From an uncultured Roseicyclus sp. (GTDB lineage: Bacteria; Pseudomonadota; Alphaproteobacteria; Rhodobacterales; Rhodobacteraceae), in NCBI GenBank assembly GCA_937139335.1, contig CAKZPN010000023.1, forward strand, positions 62,001-126,000: a stretch of DNA of 64,000 bases, given 5' to 3'. This document shows, piece after piece, positions 9,572-18,126 of this stretch. The position numbers were made by a program, and so were the translations under genes. Numbering within the stretch: the stretch's first letter is position 1; the number at the start of each line of letters is the position of its first letter. The notes beneath the pieces are model-generated. The model did no database searches. It was not told the origin of the DNA and saw only the letters and a list, made by a program, of their open reading frames with translations.

Positions 9572-10500
9572 GCGCTTCGCTCCTTCAGTTCCGTCACATG
9601 CACCGCGACCGACGCCGCCAGCGCGGGCAGATCATAGCCGCCTTCCAGAGTCGAGACCACGCGCCCGGAGCAGAGCTCATCCGCGACGTCGCAGAGGCTG
9701 CGGGTGATCCAAGCGAAATCCTCCTCCAGCCACATGAGGTTGGCGAGCGGGTCGTCGGCATGGGCGTCGAAGCCGGCGGACATCAGGATCAGTTCGGGCT
9801 TGAAGGCGCGCAGGCGGTCGAAGCCCTGCGTTTCGTAGGCCCGCCGCATCGCACCGCCGCCGGAGCCGGGGGGCAGCGGCAGGTTCAGCACATTGTTCGA
9901 CGCGCCGCGTTCGGAGGCCGACCCGGTGCCGGGATAAAGCGGCATCTGGTGTGACGAGATGAAAAGCGCGCGCGGTTCGTCCCAGAGCACGTCCTGCGTG
10001 CCGTTGCCGTGGTGGACGTCGAAATCCACCACCGCGACGCGGGAAAGGCCGTGCACCTCGAGCGCGTGGCGCGCGGCGAGGGCGATGGAGGAAAACAGGC
10101 AAAACCCCATCGCGCGCACCCGCTCCGCGTGGTGGCCGGGCGGGCGCGTCGCGACGAAGGCATTGCCCGCGCGCCCGTCCAGCACCGCGTCGACAGCGGC
10201 GAGGCAGCCGCCCACGCCCCTCAGCGCCGCATCCCACGATCCGGGCGTGACCCATGTGTCAGGGTCGAGCGCCGCGCGCCCGCTGTCGGGGATCTGGCCG
10301 CGGACCCAGTCGATGTAGCTTTGCGGATGGCCCAGCAACAGCGACGCCTTGTCGGCCATCGGCGCCGGCATCCGGTCGAGATCGTCGAAGGCGGGGTCAG
10401 CCAGCGCCTCGAACACCGCGTCCAACCGCTCCACCCGTTCGGGGTGGCCCGGCGGCGTCAGGTGATCAAGCCCCGAGGGGTTTTCGACGAGAAGGGTCAT
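9568..10500 (-). CDS. histone deacetylase family protein (acetylpolyamine/AcuC-like amidohydrolase)
   Basis: A 310-residue zinc-dependent deacetylase of the arginase/deacetylase fold. Key motifs are RPPGHHAE near residue 120, DFDVHHGNGTQ near 160 (zinc ligands D and H), SAGFDAH near 245 and LEGGYD near the C-terminus. Bacterial relatives act on acetylated small molecules such as polyamines or on acetyl-lysine; the substrate here is not evident. It lies between petR and xseB in a run of same-strand genes, with a 15-base gap to petR and a 4-base overlap with xseB. Confidence 0.87.
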   Translation of the reverse strand: MTLLVENPSGLDHLTPPGHPERVERLDAVFEALADPAFDDLDRMPAPMADKASLLLGHPQSYIDWVRGQIPDSGRAALDPDTWVTPGSWDAALRGVGGCLAAVDAVLDGRAGNAFVATRPPGHHAERVRAMGFCLFSSIALAARHALEVHGLSRVAVVDFDVHHGNGTQDVLWDEPRALFISSHQMPLYPGTGSASERGASNNVLNLPLPPGSGGGAMRRAYETQGFDRLRAFKPELILMSAGFDAHADDPLANLMWLEEDFAWITRSLCDVADELCSGRVVSTLEGGYDLPALAASVAVHVTELKERSA

Positions 10501-10515
10501 GGGGCGGCTCCCGTG

Positions 10516-11229
10516 TCAGTCCGGTGCCAGCATGTAGCCTGCGCCGCGCACTGTCTGCAAATAGCGTGGCTGTTTCGGGTTCAGTTCGATCTTGCGGCGC
10601 AGGCGCGTGATCTGGACGTCGACGGCGCGTTCCTGCACCTGCTCGCCACCGATCTTGTCGCGGTTCAGGAGCGTCACCAGCTCGCCCCGGCTGAAGGCCT
10701 TGTTCGGGCCGCCGGTGAAGATCCGCATCAGCGCGGCCTCGGTTGCGGTCAGGCGCACGGGGTCGGCGCCCTGCCACATCTCGCCGCGGTCGAGGTCGTA
10801 GCGGATCGGCCCGAGGTGCAGCACCTGCGGCAGGTCGGTATCCTCCTGCGGTTTCGGCATCCGGCGCAGGATCGCGTTGATCCGAAGCAGCAGTTCCTTC
10901 GGCTCGAAGGGTTTCGGCAGGTAGTCGTCGGCCCCGGCCTCCAGCCCGCTGATGCGGTCCCCGATCTCGCCCCGCGCGGTCAGGAGCAGGATCGGGGTGC
11001 CGTGGCTTTCGCGGATGTCGCGACAAAGGCTCAAACCGTCCTCGCCCGGCATCATCACGTCGAGCACGAGCAGGTCGAAGGAGAGCCCCCCGAGCAGCCG
11101 CCGCGCCTGCGCCGCGTCGCGCGCGACCGTCGCCATGAAGCCGTGGCGCATCAGGAATTTCTGCAGCAGCCCGCGAATGCGCTCGTCGTCGTCCACGATC
11201 AGGAGATGCGCGCCGATGTCCGTGATCAT
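10516..11229 (-). CDS. petR: OmpR-family response regulator PetR
   Basis: A 237-residue two-domain regulator. The receiver domain (1-120) has the acidic pocket DDD at 13-15, phosphoacceptor D57 in LLVLDVMM, the threonine in LLLTARG, and lysine in LPKPF. The C-terminal winged helix ends in QITRLRRKIELNPKQPRYLQ, typical of OmpR/PhoB DNA-binding domains. The petP-petR pair was described in Rhodobacter capsulatus upstream of the cytochrome bc1 genes. Here the bc1 genes are not adjacent; a deacetylase and isoprenoid genes follow instead. No sensor kinase is next to it. Confidence 0.88.
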   Translation of the reverse strand: MITDIGAHLLIVDDDERIRGLLQKFLMRHGFMATVARDAAQARRLLGGLSFDLLVLDVMMPGEDGLSLCRDIRESHGTPILLLTARGEIGDRISGLEAGADDYLPKPFEPKELLLRINAILRRMPKPQEDTDLPQVLHLGPIRYDLDRGEMWQGADPVRLTATEAALMRIFTGGPNKAFSRGELVTLLNRDKIGGEQVQERAVDVQITRLRRKIELNPKQPRYLQTVRGAGYMLAPD

Positions 11230-11741
11230 CGCGGGCCGTCCCCGCCGTTGAGGTAGTGGCGCCGCATGTCGGGGTCCATCATCTGTTCCAGCACGGCGCG
11301 AAAGCCGGCGACCGAGTCGGGCCCGGCGTTGCGGAAGGCGTCGCGCATCCGGGTGCGCTGCGCCTCGGACAAGGCGCGTTCCAGCGCGTTGCCCTTTTCC
11401 GTCAGGTGCAGGTGCCGCTCGCGCTTGTCGCGGATGCCGACGCGGCTGTCGACCAGCCCGTCCTCGACCAGCGTGCGCAGCACCCGGTTCAGCGACTGCT
11501 TGGTGACGCCGAGGATGGAGAGCAGGTTGTTCACCGTCGTGCCCGGCGAGCGATTGATGAAATGGATTGCGCGGTGATGCGCGCGGCCATAGCCGTAGTC
11601 GTGCAGGATGCGGTCAGGGTCGGCGGTGAAGCCGCGATAGGCGAAGAACATCGCCTCGATGGCGCGGCGCAGCTGATCGTCCGTGAGGAACAGCAGGCTT
11701 TCCCCGCGCCCCATCAGGTTCGTCGCGTTGCGATCGGCCAT
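11226..11741 (-). CDS. petP: MarR-family regulator PetP
   Basis: A 171-residue winged-helix protein. The helix-turn-helix region reads NNLLSILGVTKQSLNRVLRT, followed by the wing VDSRVGIRDKRERHLHLTEKG, both typical of MarR proteins. Its stop overlaps the petR start by four bases, so regulator and response regulator are translated together. It is the first gene of the reverse-strand run ending at dxs. A 19-bp inverted repeat lies 46 bases upstream of the start and could be an autoregulatory operator. Confidence 0.85.
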   Translation of the reverse strand: MADRNATNLMGRGESLLFLTDDQLRRAIEAMFFAYRGFTADPDRILHDYGYGRAHHRAIHFINRSPGTTVNNLLSILGVTKQSLNRVLRTLVEDGLVDSRVGIRDKRERHLHLTEKGNALERALSEAQRTRMRDAFRNAGPDSVAGFRAVLEQMMDPDMRRHYLNGGDGPR

Positions 11742-11786
11742 CCTCTGTCCCTTCCTTCCGTCCCGTTCGGGATTTTGGCGGAGTTT

Positions 11787-11827
11787 AAGTCAGCCTTGTT
11801 GACTTTCCAAGAATCAATTGCTAGCGA
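11787..11827 (+). promoter_or_regulatory. petP/ilvE divergent control region with inverted repeat
   Basis: Between divergent petP and ilvE, AAGTCA-gccttgt-TGACTT forms a 6-7-6 inverted repeat at 11787-11805, the size and symmetry of MarR-family operators. Its right arm overlaps TTGACT (11799-11804), a good -35 hexamer for ilvE. A weak -10 candidate, TAGCGA, lies 17 bases further at 11822-11827. The repeat is seen directly; PetP binding and the promoter assignment are inference. Confidence 0.4.
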
Positions 11828-11932
11828 ATAGGGCGTTTTGCGCAATATTATGTCCGAAGCGGACGTAGGATGCGCAACATTCGGAAAACAGACCGGTTGG
11901 AAGAGCCGGTGACATGGACGAGGATCAAGACG

Positions 11933-12802
11933 ATGGCCGGGGCCTATGATGATCGTGACGGCAAGATCTGGATGGATGGCAAGCTGGTGGACTGGCGTTC
12001 CGCCAATGTGCACATCCTGACCCACGCGATGCACTACGCGTCTTCCGTGTTCGAGGGCGAGCGCGCCTACAACGGCAAGATCTTCGAAAGCCGCCGTCAT
12101 TCCGAACGCCTCCACTATTCCGCAAGCTGCCTCGACTTCGAGATCCCCTACACGGTGGACGAGATCGAGACCGCGAAATACGAGGTGATGAAGGCGAACG
12201 GCCTGACCGACGCCTATGTCCGCGCAGTGGCATGGCGCGGCGCAGGCGAGGACATGGGGGTCTCGTCCTCCCGCAATCCGGTGCGGCTGGCGATCGCCAC
12301 CTGGGGCTGGGGCAACTATTACGGCGACGCCAAGATGAAGGGCGCCAAGCTCGATATCGCGAAATGGAAGCGGCCGAGCCCCGAGACCATCCCGGTCCAC
12401 GCCAAGGCCGCCGGTCTCTACATGATCTGCACCATGTCCAAGCACACGGCCGAGGCCAAGGGCTGCTCGGACGCGCTGTTCATGGATTACCGCGGCTACG
12501 TGGCCGAGGCGACAGGCGCCAACATCTTCTTCGTGAAGGACGGCGAGGTGCACACGCCCAAGCCCGACTGCTTCCTGAACGGTATCACGCGCCAGACCGT
12601 GATCGGCATGCTGGACGAGCGCCAGATCAAGGTGCACGAGCGCCACATCATGCCCGAGGAACTGGAAGGTTTCGAGCAGTGCTGGCTGACCGGCACCGCC
12701 GCCGAGGTCACGCCGGTGGGCCAGATCGGCGACTACAATTTCGAGGTGGGGGCGCTCACCCGCGGGATGGCCGAGGCCTACGAGGCGAAGGTGCGGGCGT
12801 AA
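11933..12802 (+). CDS. ilvE: branched-chain amino acid aminotransferase
   Basis: A 289-residue PLP enzyme of fold type IV that interconverts leucine, isoleucine and valine with their 2-oxo acids. The N-terminus carries HAMHYASSVFEGERAY. The PLP lysine is in AKAAGLYMICTMSKHTAEAKG, and GYVAEATGANIFFVKDG and LTGTAAEVTPVG are family signatures. I start it at the ATG at 11933 (MAGAYDDRDG), which has GAGG nine bases upstream. The open frame reaches back to 11870 but that adds an unrelated leader. A strong terminator follows the stop. Confidence 0.94.
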   Translation: MAGAYDDRDGKIWMDGKLVDWRSANVHILTHAMHYASSVFEGERAYNGKIFESRRHSERLHYSASCLDFEIPYTVDEIETAKYEVMKANGLTDAYVRAVAWRGAGEDMGVSSSRNPVRLAIATWGWGNYYGDAKMKGAKLDIAKWKRPSPETIPVHAKAAGLYMICTMSKHTAEAKGCSDALFMDYRGYVAEATGANIFFVKDGEVHTPKPDCFLNGITRQTVIGMLDERQIKVHERHIMPEELEGFEQCWLTGTAAEVTPVGQIGDYNFEVGALTRGMAEAYEAKVRA

Positions 12803-12823
12803 GCCGGTTCGCAGCGTAGTCCG

Positions 12824-12850
12824 AGGGGCCCCCGTTGCGGGGCCCCTTTT
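12824..12850 (+). terminator. Rho-independent terminator after ilvE
   Basis: A perfect 9-bp stem, AGGGGCCCC (12824-12832) with GGGGCCCCT (12839-12847), six-base loop, ending in TTTT at 12847-12850. It lies 22 bases after the ilvE stop. Confidence 0.88.
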
Positions 12851-12895
12851 CGTTCAGTACTTGATTTCCGTCCCCATCGCGCCCACCATCCTTTG

Positions 12896-13240
12896 ATGGT
12901 GATGCAGTTCCAGCCCACGGGCCCCGCCGCGCGCGTTGATCAGGTTGCCTTCGACCGCAGGGAACTGGGCGTGATCCTGACGCTCTACGGGCGCATGGTC
13001 GCCGCCGGGGAATGGCGCGACTACGGCATTTCGCACCTGTCCGACGTGGCGATCTTCGCCATCTTCCGCCGCACCGCCGAACATCCGATCTACCGGATCG
13101 AGAAGCGTCCGCGGCTGCGCGACAAGCAGGGTCAGTATTCGGTCATAGCGATGGACGGTCAGATCCTGAAGCGCGGGCACGACCTGAAAACCGTGCTGCG
13201 GGTGCTGGAGCGCAAGCTGATCCGCGCGGTCGAGAGCTAG
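12896..13240 (+). CDS. DUF2794 family protein
   Basis: A 114-residue protein of unknown function belonging to a family found across alphaproteobacteria. It is rich in aromatic and charged residues, with LGVILTLYGRMVAAGEWRDY, FRRTAEHPIYRIEKRPRL and a basic C-terminal helix LKTVLRVLERKLIRAV. No membrane segment or signal peptide is visible. Two in-frame ATGs (12896 and 12902) are possible starts and neither has a clear ribosome binding site. The stop overlaps the tail of the convergent NlpC/P60 gene by four bases. Confidence 0.8.
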   Translation: MVMQFQPTGPAARVDQVAFDRRELGVILTLYGRMVAAGEWRDYGISHLSDVAIFAIFRRTAEHPIYRIEKRPRLRDKQGQYSVIAMDGQILKRGHDLKTVLRVLERKLIRAVES

Positions 13241-14075
13241 GCTGTCGGCGGCAGCCGGCGGCGCGATGTCACGGCGCCAAACTCCTTCTCCGCGATCCGC
13301 GCCTCGGCCTCGGCGAAGGGCTCGTAGGCCACCGACATGTGGTGCGCGTTGGCGTGCAGCAGCATGGTCTCGCTCGACATGATACCGACATGCCCGCGCC
13401 AGAATACCAGGTCGCCGCGTTGCAGGGGCGCATCGTCGGGCAGGGCGTCGCCCAGCGTCGCCTCCTGTTGGTCGCTGTCGCGCAGGCAGGTGATGCCGCA
13501 GGCCACCAGCGCCGTCTGCACGAGGCCCGAGCAGTCGATACCCCAGCGGCTGCACCCCCCCCAGAGATAGGGCGTGCCGAGAAACAGGTCAGCGACCCCG
13601 ACCGGATCCGAAAACCGGGCCTTCACCGGCATCAGGTGCTGCGCGGGAATGTAGTGGCCGGTCTGGATGCGGCGGAACCCGTCGCGGTCGGCAGTGACCT
13701 TGACCTGGCTTCCGAAGAACAGCGCAACATCCGGCGCCGACTTGATGTCGGGCTTGGGGTAGAGATGCGTGGCGGGCGAAACGACCCAATGCGTCGCCTC
13801 CTCCGCGCCGGTAAGGGCGCCGGACAGGATATAGCCGCAGTAGCCGTCGCGCTCGGCCATGCCGAAGGAAAAGCCTTCGTCGGTTTCAAGCGCCAGGAAC
13901 CGTTCACCGAACAGCAACTGGCTGACGCGCGAACCGCGCGGGGTGTCGGTGATGTTGACCATCGGCTGCTGGACCATCATCCAGCGGCCCTTTACGAAGC
14001 GTTCGGCCTCAATCCGCCCTTCAAGCGTGACATGGGCTACGCGCCCGTTGGCGGGCGTCATCCGGGGGTCCAAAC

Positions 14076-14079
<4 letters not shown>
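13237..14079 (-). CDS. NlpC/P60 family cysteine peptidase with SH3-like domains
   Basis: A 280-residue predicted cell-wall hydrolase. The first 150 residues look like two bacterial SH3-like beta domains. The C-terminal half is an NlpC/P60 domain: catalytic Cys in WGIDCSGLVQ, His in GHVGIM, and a following polar residue in LLHANAHH. The family cleaves D-gamma-Glu-diaminopimelate bonds in peptidoglycan peptides. There is no signal peptide, so it may act on cytoplasmic muropeptides in recycling. It overlaps the upstream M17 aminopeptidase gene by four bases. The pairing suggests joint murein-peptide breakdown, which is inference. Confidence 0.86.
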
Positions 14080-15467
<1,388 letters not shown>

Positions 15468-15530
15468 GTCACTCGGGCTCGGAACAATCGGTCGCCACAC
15501 TAGCGACGGGTCCAGTGGCCGCAAGTGGCC

Positions 15531-15914
15531 TCAGCCCGAAAGATCCTCAAGGTCCCAGATCGCGTGGATCGAGCGGTCGCCGACGCGGGCGAGTCGCGCC
15601 AGCGTGGCGGCCAGCGCCGTCGGGTCGCGGGATGCAAGACACTCCAGCACATGCTGGCCGACCTTCGCCAGCGTCGCCATGCCGATCAGATGCGCGTCGC
15701 GGACAAGGGCGGCCAGCACCTCCTCCAGCGCGGCGGTGTCGCTGTGCTGGCCCAGGCGCGCGACCTCGTCCAGCAGCGCCGAGAGGCGATCCAGCGCCAG
15801 AGCGACCTCCGCCTCGGCGCGCAGCTCGCCCAGACGGTCGCACAGTTTCTCGAGCTGGCCGGGGTTGAAGCGCGCAGGCTCCCCCAGCGGAAGTTGGGTA
15901 ATCTCCGCCCTCAT
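15531..15914 (-). CDS. hypothetical helical protein
   Basis: A 127-residue, mostly helical, leucine- and alanine-rich protein without membrane segments. It begins MRAEITQLPLGEPARFNPGQ, and the rest reads as four to five amphipathic helices. Twin ATGs at 15917 and 15914 have GGAG 4 and 7 bases upstream, and I chose the second. An open frame to 16010 exists, but its N-terminal 30 residues look non-coding. I recognise no family. Codon usage matches the neighbours, so it is probably real. It reads toward the M17 gene and lies upstream of it on the same strand. Confidence 0.65.
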   Translation of the reverse strand: MRAEITQLPLGEPARFNPGQLEKLCDRLGELRAEAEVALALDRLSALLDEVARLGQHSDTAALEEVLAALVRDAHLIGMATLAKVGQHVLECLASRDPTALAATLARLARVGDRSIHAIWDLEDLSG

Positions 15915-16063
15915 CATATCGCTCCACAGTCCACCCCCACCACGGGCAGGCGCGAGAGTTGCGCGACGGTCTGAACAAAGACTTAGGCGGGGGGCAATAA
16001 GAGCCTCCAATTTGCGTGGTATCCGGGCTATTAGGCGGGACGCCCGACGAAAGAACGCTCGAC

Positions 16064-16714
16064 ATGCACCGCATCCACTCCCTTCCGGACTACCTGCTCG
16101 ACCGCTACAAGGACTGGAAGACGCACGAATTTCCCAACAACCGCGACCTGTTCCGCAAGCTTGCCATCGAGGGGCAGTTCCCGCGCGCGATGGTGATCGC
16201 GTGCTGCGACAGCCGGGTCGCGATCGAGGCGGTGTTCGGCCAGCAGGTCGGCGAGGTCTTCGTGCACCGCAACATCGCCAACCTCGTTCCGCCCTACACG
16301 CCGGACGGCCAGCACCACGGCACGGCCGCGGCGGTGGAGTTCGCGGTAAAGGCGCTGAAGGTGCAGCATATCATCGTGATGGGGCATTCCAACTGCGGCG
16401 GCGTCCGGGGCTGCCTCGACATGTGCGCGGGACGGGCGCCCGACCTGGAACGGACGGAAAGCTTCATCGGGCGCTGGCTGGACGAGCTGCGCCCGGCCGT
16501 GGCCCATATCAGTGATGTCACCGGCCCCGAGGACCGGCAGATGGCGCTGGAAAAGGAAGGCATCGCTGTGAGCCTCACCAACCTGATGAGCTACCCGTTC
16601 GTGGCCAACGCTGTCGGCGACAGACAGGTGTCGCTGCATGGCGTCTGGACCGAGCTGGCGGAGATGGACCTCGAGGTTTACGACGGCGACCGGCGGCAAT
16701 TCGTGCAGGGCTAG
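16064..16714 (+). CDS. beta-class carbonic anhydrase
   Basis: A 216-residue zinc enzyme that interconverts CO2 and bicarbonate. The zinc ligands C48, H108 and C111 lie in ACCDSR and GHSNCGGV, and the D49-R51 dyad of beta carbonic anhydrases is present. I start it at the ATG at 16064 (MHRIHSLPDYLLDRY); an upstream in-frame codon at 16016 gives an unlikely leader. The next two genes are an SbtA-type bicarbonate permease and a PII-like protein, so the three probably serve inorganic-carbon supply. Confidence 0.93.
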   Translation: MHRIHSLPDYLLDRYKDWKTHEFPNNRDLFRKLAIEGQFPRAMVIACCDSRVAIEAVFGQQVGEVFVHRNIANLVPPYTPDGQHHGTAAAVEFAVKALKVQHIIVMGHSNCGGVRGCLDMCAGRAPDLERTESFIGRWLDELRPAVAHISDVTGPEDRQMALEKEGIAVSLTNLMSYPFVANAVGDRQVSLHGVWTELAEMDLEVYDGDRRQFVQG

Positions 16715-16779
16715 ATTTACCTTTCGAGTGCGGCATATACATCCACGCCGCATAGGGGGCGATTCTTCGGGGAGGGTCC

Positions 16780-17760
16780 ATGGACGGGATTTTGGCGCTG
16801 GCGGCCGGCAACCTTCTGTCGCCGATCATCCTGTTCTTCGCGCTGGGCCTCGCGGCCGCTTTCGCCCGCTCCGACCTGTCGATCCCAGAGGCGATCGCCA
16901 AGGGAATGTCGATCTACCTGCTCTTCGCCATCGGCTTCAAGGGCGGAGCCAGCGTTTCCGATCACGGCATCGATGCGACCTTGATCCTGTCGCTCGTCGC
17001 GGGGCTGGTCCTGTCGTTCGCAATCCCCCTGATCGCCTTCGCCATGCTGCGCGCGATGACGCGCCTGAACGTGACGGATGCGGCGGCGGTTGCGGGGCAC
17101 TACGGCTCGATCTCGATTGTGACCTTCGTCGCCGCGACCTCGGTCATAGGGTCGGCCGGGCTGTCGTCCGAAGGCTACATGGTTGCCGTCGCCGCGGTGA
17201 TGGAGGCGCCCGCCATCCTGTCGGCGCTGTGGCTGATCGCGCGTTACGGAAAGGCCGGCGCGGGCATGGAAGAGGGGCTGATGCGGGAGATCCTGCTGAA
17301 CGGCTCCATCGTGCTGCTGGTCGGCTCGTTCCTGATCGGCTGGATCACCGGCGCCGAAGGGATGGCGATGATCTCGCCCTTCATCGTGGCGCCGTTCCAG
17401 GGCATCTTGTGCCTGTTCCTGCTCGACATGGGGCTGGTCGCGGGGCGGGGATTGCGCGAGGCGCGGTCGGTGCTGACGCCCGGCGTGTTCCTGTTCGGCG
17501 TGGTGATGCCACCGATCGGCGCCAGCCTTGGCCTTGCCGCGGCGCTGATCCTGGGGCTGTCCACGGGGGGCACGGTGCTGTTCATGACGCTGGCGGCCTC
17601 GGCCTCCTACATCGCGGTGCCGGCGGCGATGCGCGTGGCCCTGCCCGAGGCGAACCCGTCGATCTACCTCACGCTGTCGCTTGGCGTGACCTTTCCCTTC
17701 AACCTGACGCTCGGCATCCCGCTCTACCTCGCGGTGGCCAGCGCCGTGACCGGAGGCTGA
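16780..17760 (+). CDS. sbtA: SbtA-type sodium-dependent bicarbonate permease
   Basis: A 326-residue integral membrane protein with about ten predicted helices in two inverted halves. Sequence such as LSPIILFFALGLAAAFARSD and AIGFKGGASV near the N-terminus is characteristic of the SbtA family, which takes up bicarbonate with sodium in cyanobacteria. GGGGAGGG sits immediately before the ATG. A PII-like gene begins 5 bases after the stop, as in cyanobacterial sbtAB. Transport of bicarbonate is inferred from family and context. Confidence 0.86.
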   Translation: MDGILALAAGNLLSPIILFFALGLAAAFARSDLSIPEAIAKGMSIYLLFAIGFKGGASVSDHGIDATLILSLVAGLVLSFAIPLIAFAMLRAMTRLNVTDAAAVAGHYGSISIVTFVAATSVIGSAGLSSEGYMVAVAAVMEAPAILSALWLIARYGKAGAGMEEGLMREILLNGSIVLLVGSFLIGWITGAEGMAMISPFIVAPFQGILCLFLLDMGLVAGRGLREARSVLTPGVFLFGVVMPPIGASLGLAAALILGLSTGGTVLFMTLAASASYIAVPAAMRVALPEANPSIYLTLSLGVTFPFNLTLGIPLYLAVASAVTGG

Positions 17761-17765
17761 CCCCG

Positions 17766-18077
17766 ATGCAGATGCACAAGGCGAAACGGGTGGAGATCAC
17801 CATCGAAGCCGTGATGGAAAGCCGCCTGACCGGCGCCCTGGAAAAAGCCGGTGTCACCGGGTTCACGGTGCTGCCGGTGCTGGGCGGCTCGGGCCGGTCG
17901 GGGAAGTGGAGCCGCGAGGGGCAGGTCAGCCGCGCCGGCGGGATGGTCAGCGTGGTCTGCATCATCCGGCCGGAGCGGCTGGACGCGTTGCTGGAGGCGG
18001 CCTTCGAGGTGGTCGAGCGGCATATCGGCGTGGTCACGGTGACGGACTGCGAAGTGCTGCGCGCCGAACGGTTCTGA
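17766..18077 (+). CDS. sbtB: PII-like regulatory protein, SbtB-like
   Basis: A 103-residue protein with the PII fold pattern: beta strand VEITIEAVM, helix ESRLTGALEKAG, strand FTVLPVLG, then a flexible Gly/Ser/Arg T-loop (GGSGRSGKWSREG) and strand MVSVVCIIRPE. Cyanobacterial SbtB binds adenine nucleotides, including cAMP, and controls SbtA. The protein ends CEVLRAERF, so the C-terminal Cys-loop found in some SbtB proteins is missing. It starts 5 bases after sbtA, which strongly suggests it regulates that permease. Confidence 0.8.
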   Translation: MQMHKAKRVEITIEAVMESRLTGALEKAGVTGFTVLPVLGGSGRSGKWSREGQVSRAGGMVSVVCIIRPERLDALLEAAFEVVERHIGVVTVTDCEVLRAERF

Positions 18078-18079
18078 GG

Positions 18080-18115
18080 CCGCATTCCCCGAACGGTTCG
18101 GTTCGGGGAATGCGG
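18080..18115. terminator. perfect 15-bp hairpin between convergent genes
   Basis: CCGCATTCCCCGAAC (18080-18094) pairs with GTTCGGGGAATGCGG (18101-18115) across a six-base loop, without mismatch. It lies between the stops of sbtB (forward) and the DUF4139 gene (reverse). There is no T run on either side, so it may be a factor-assisted bidirectional terminator or an RNA 3'-end stabiliser. Confidence 0.6.
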
Positions 18116-18126
18116 GCGCGGCGTGG

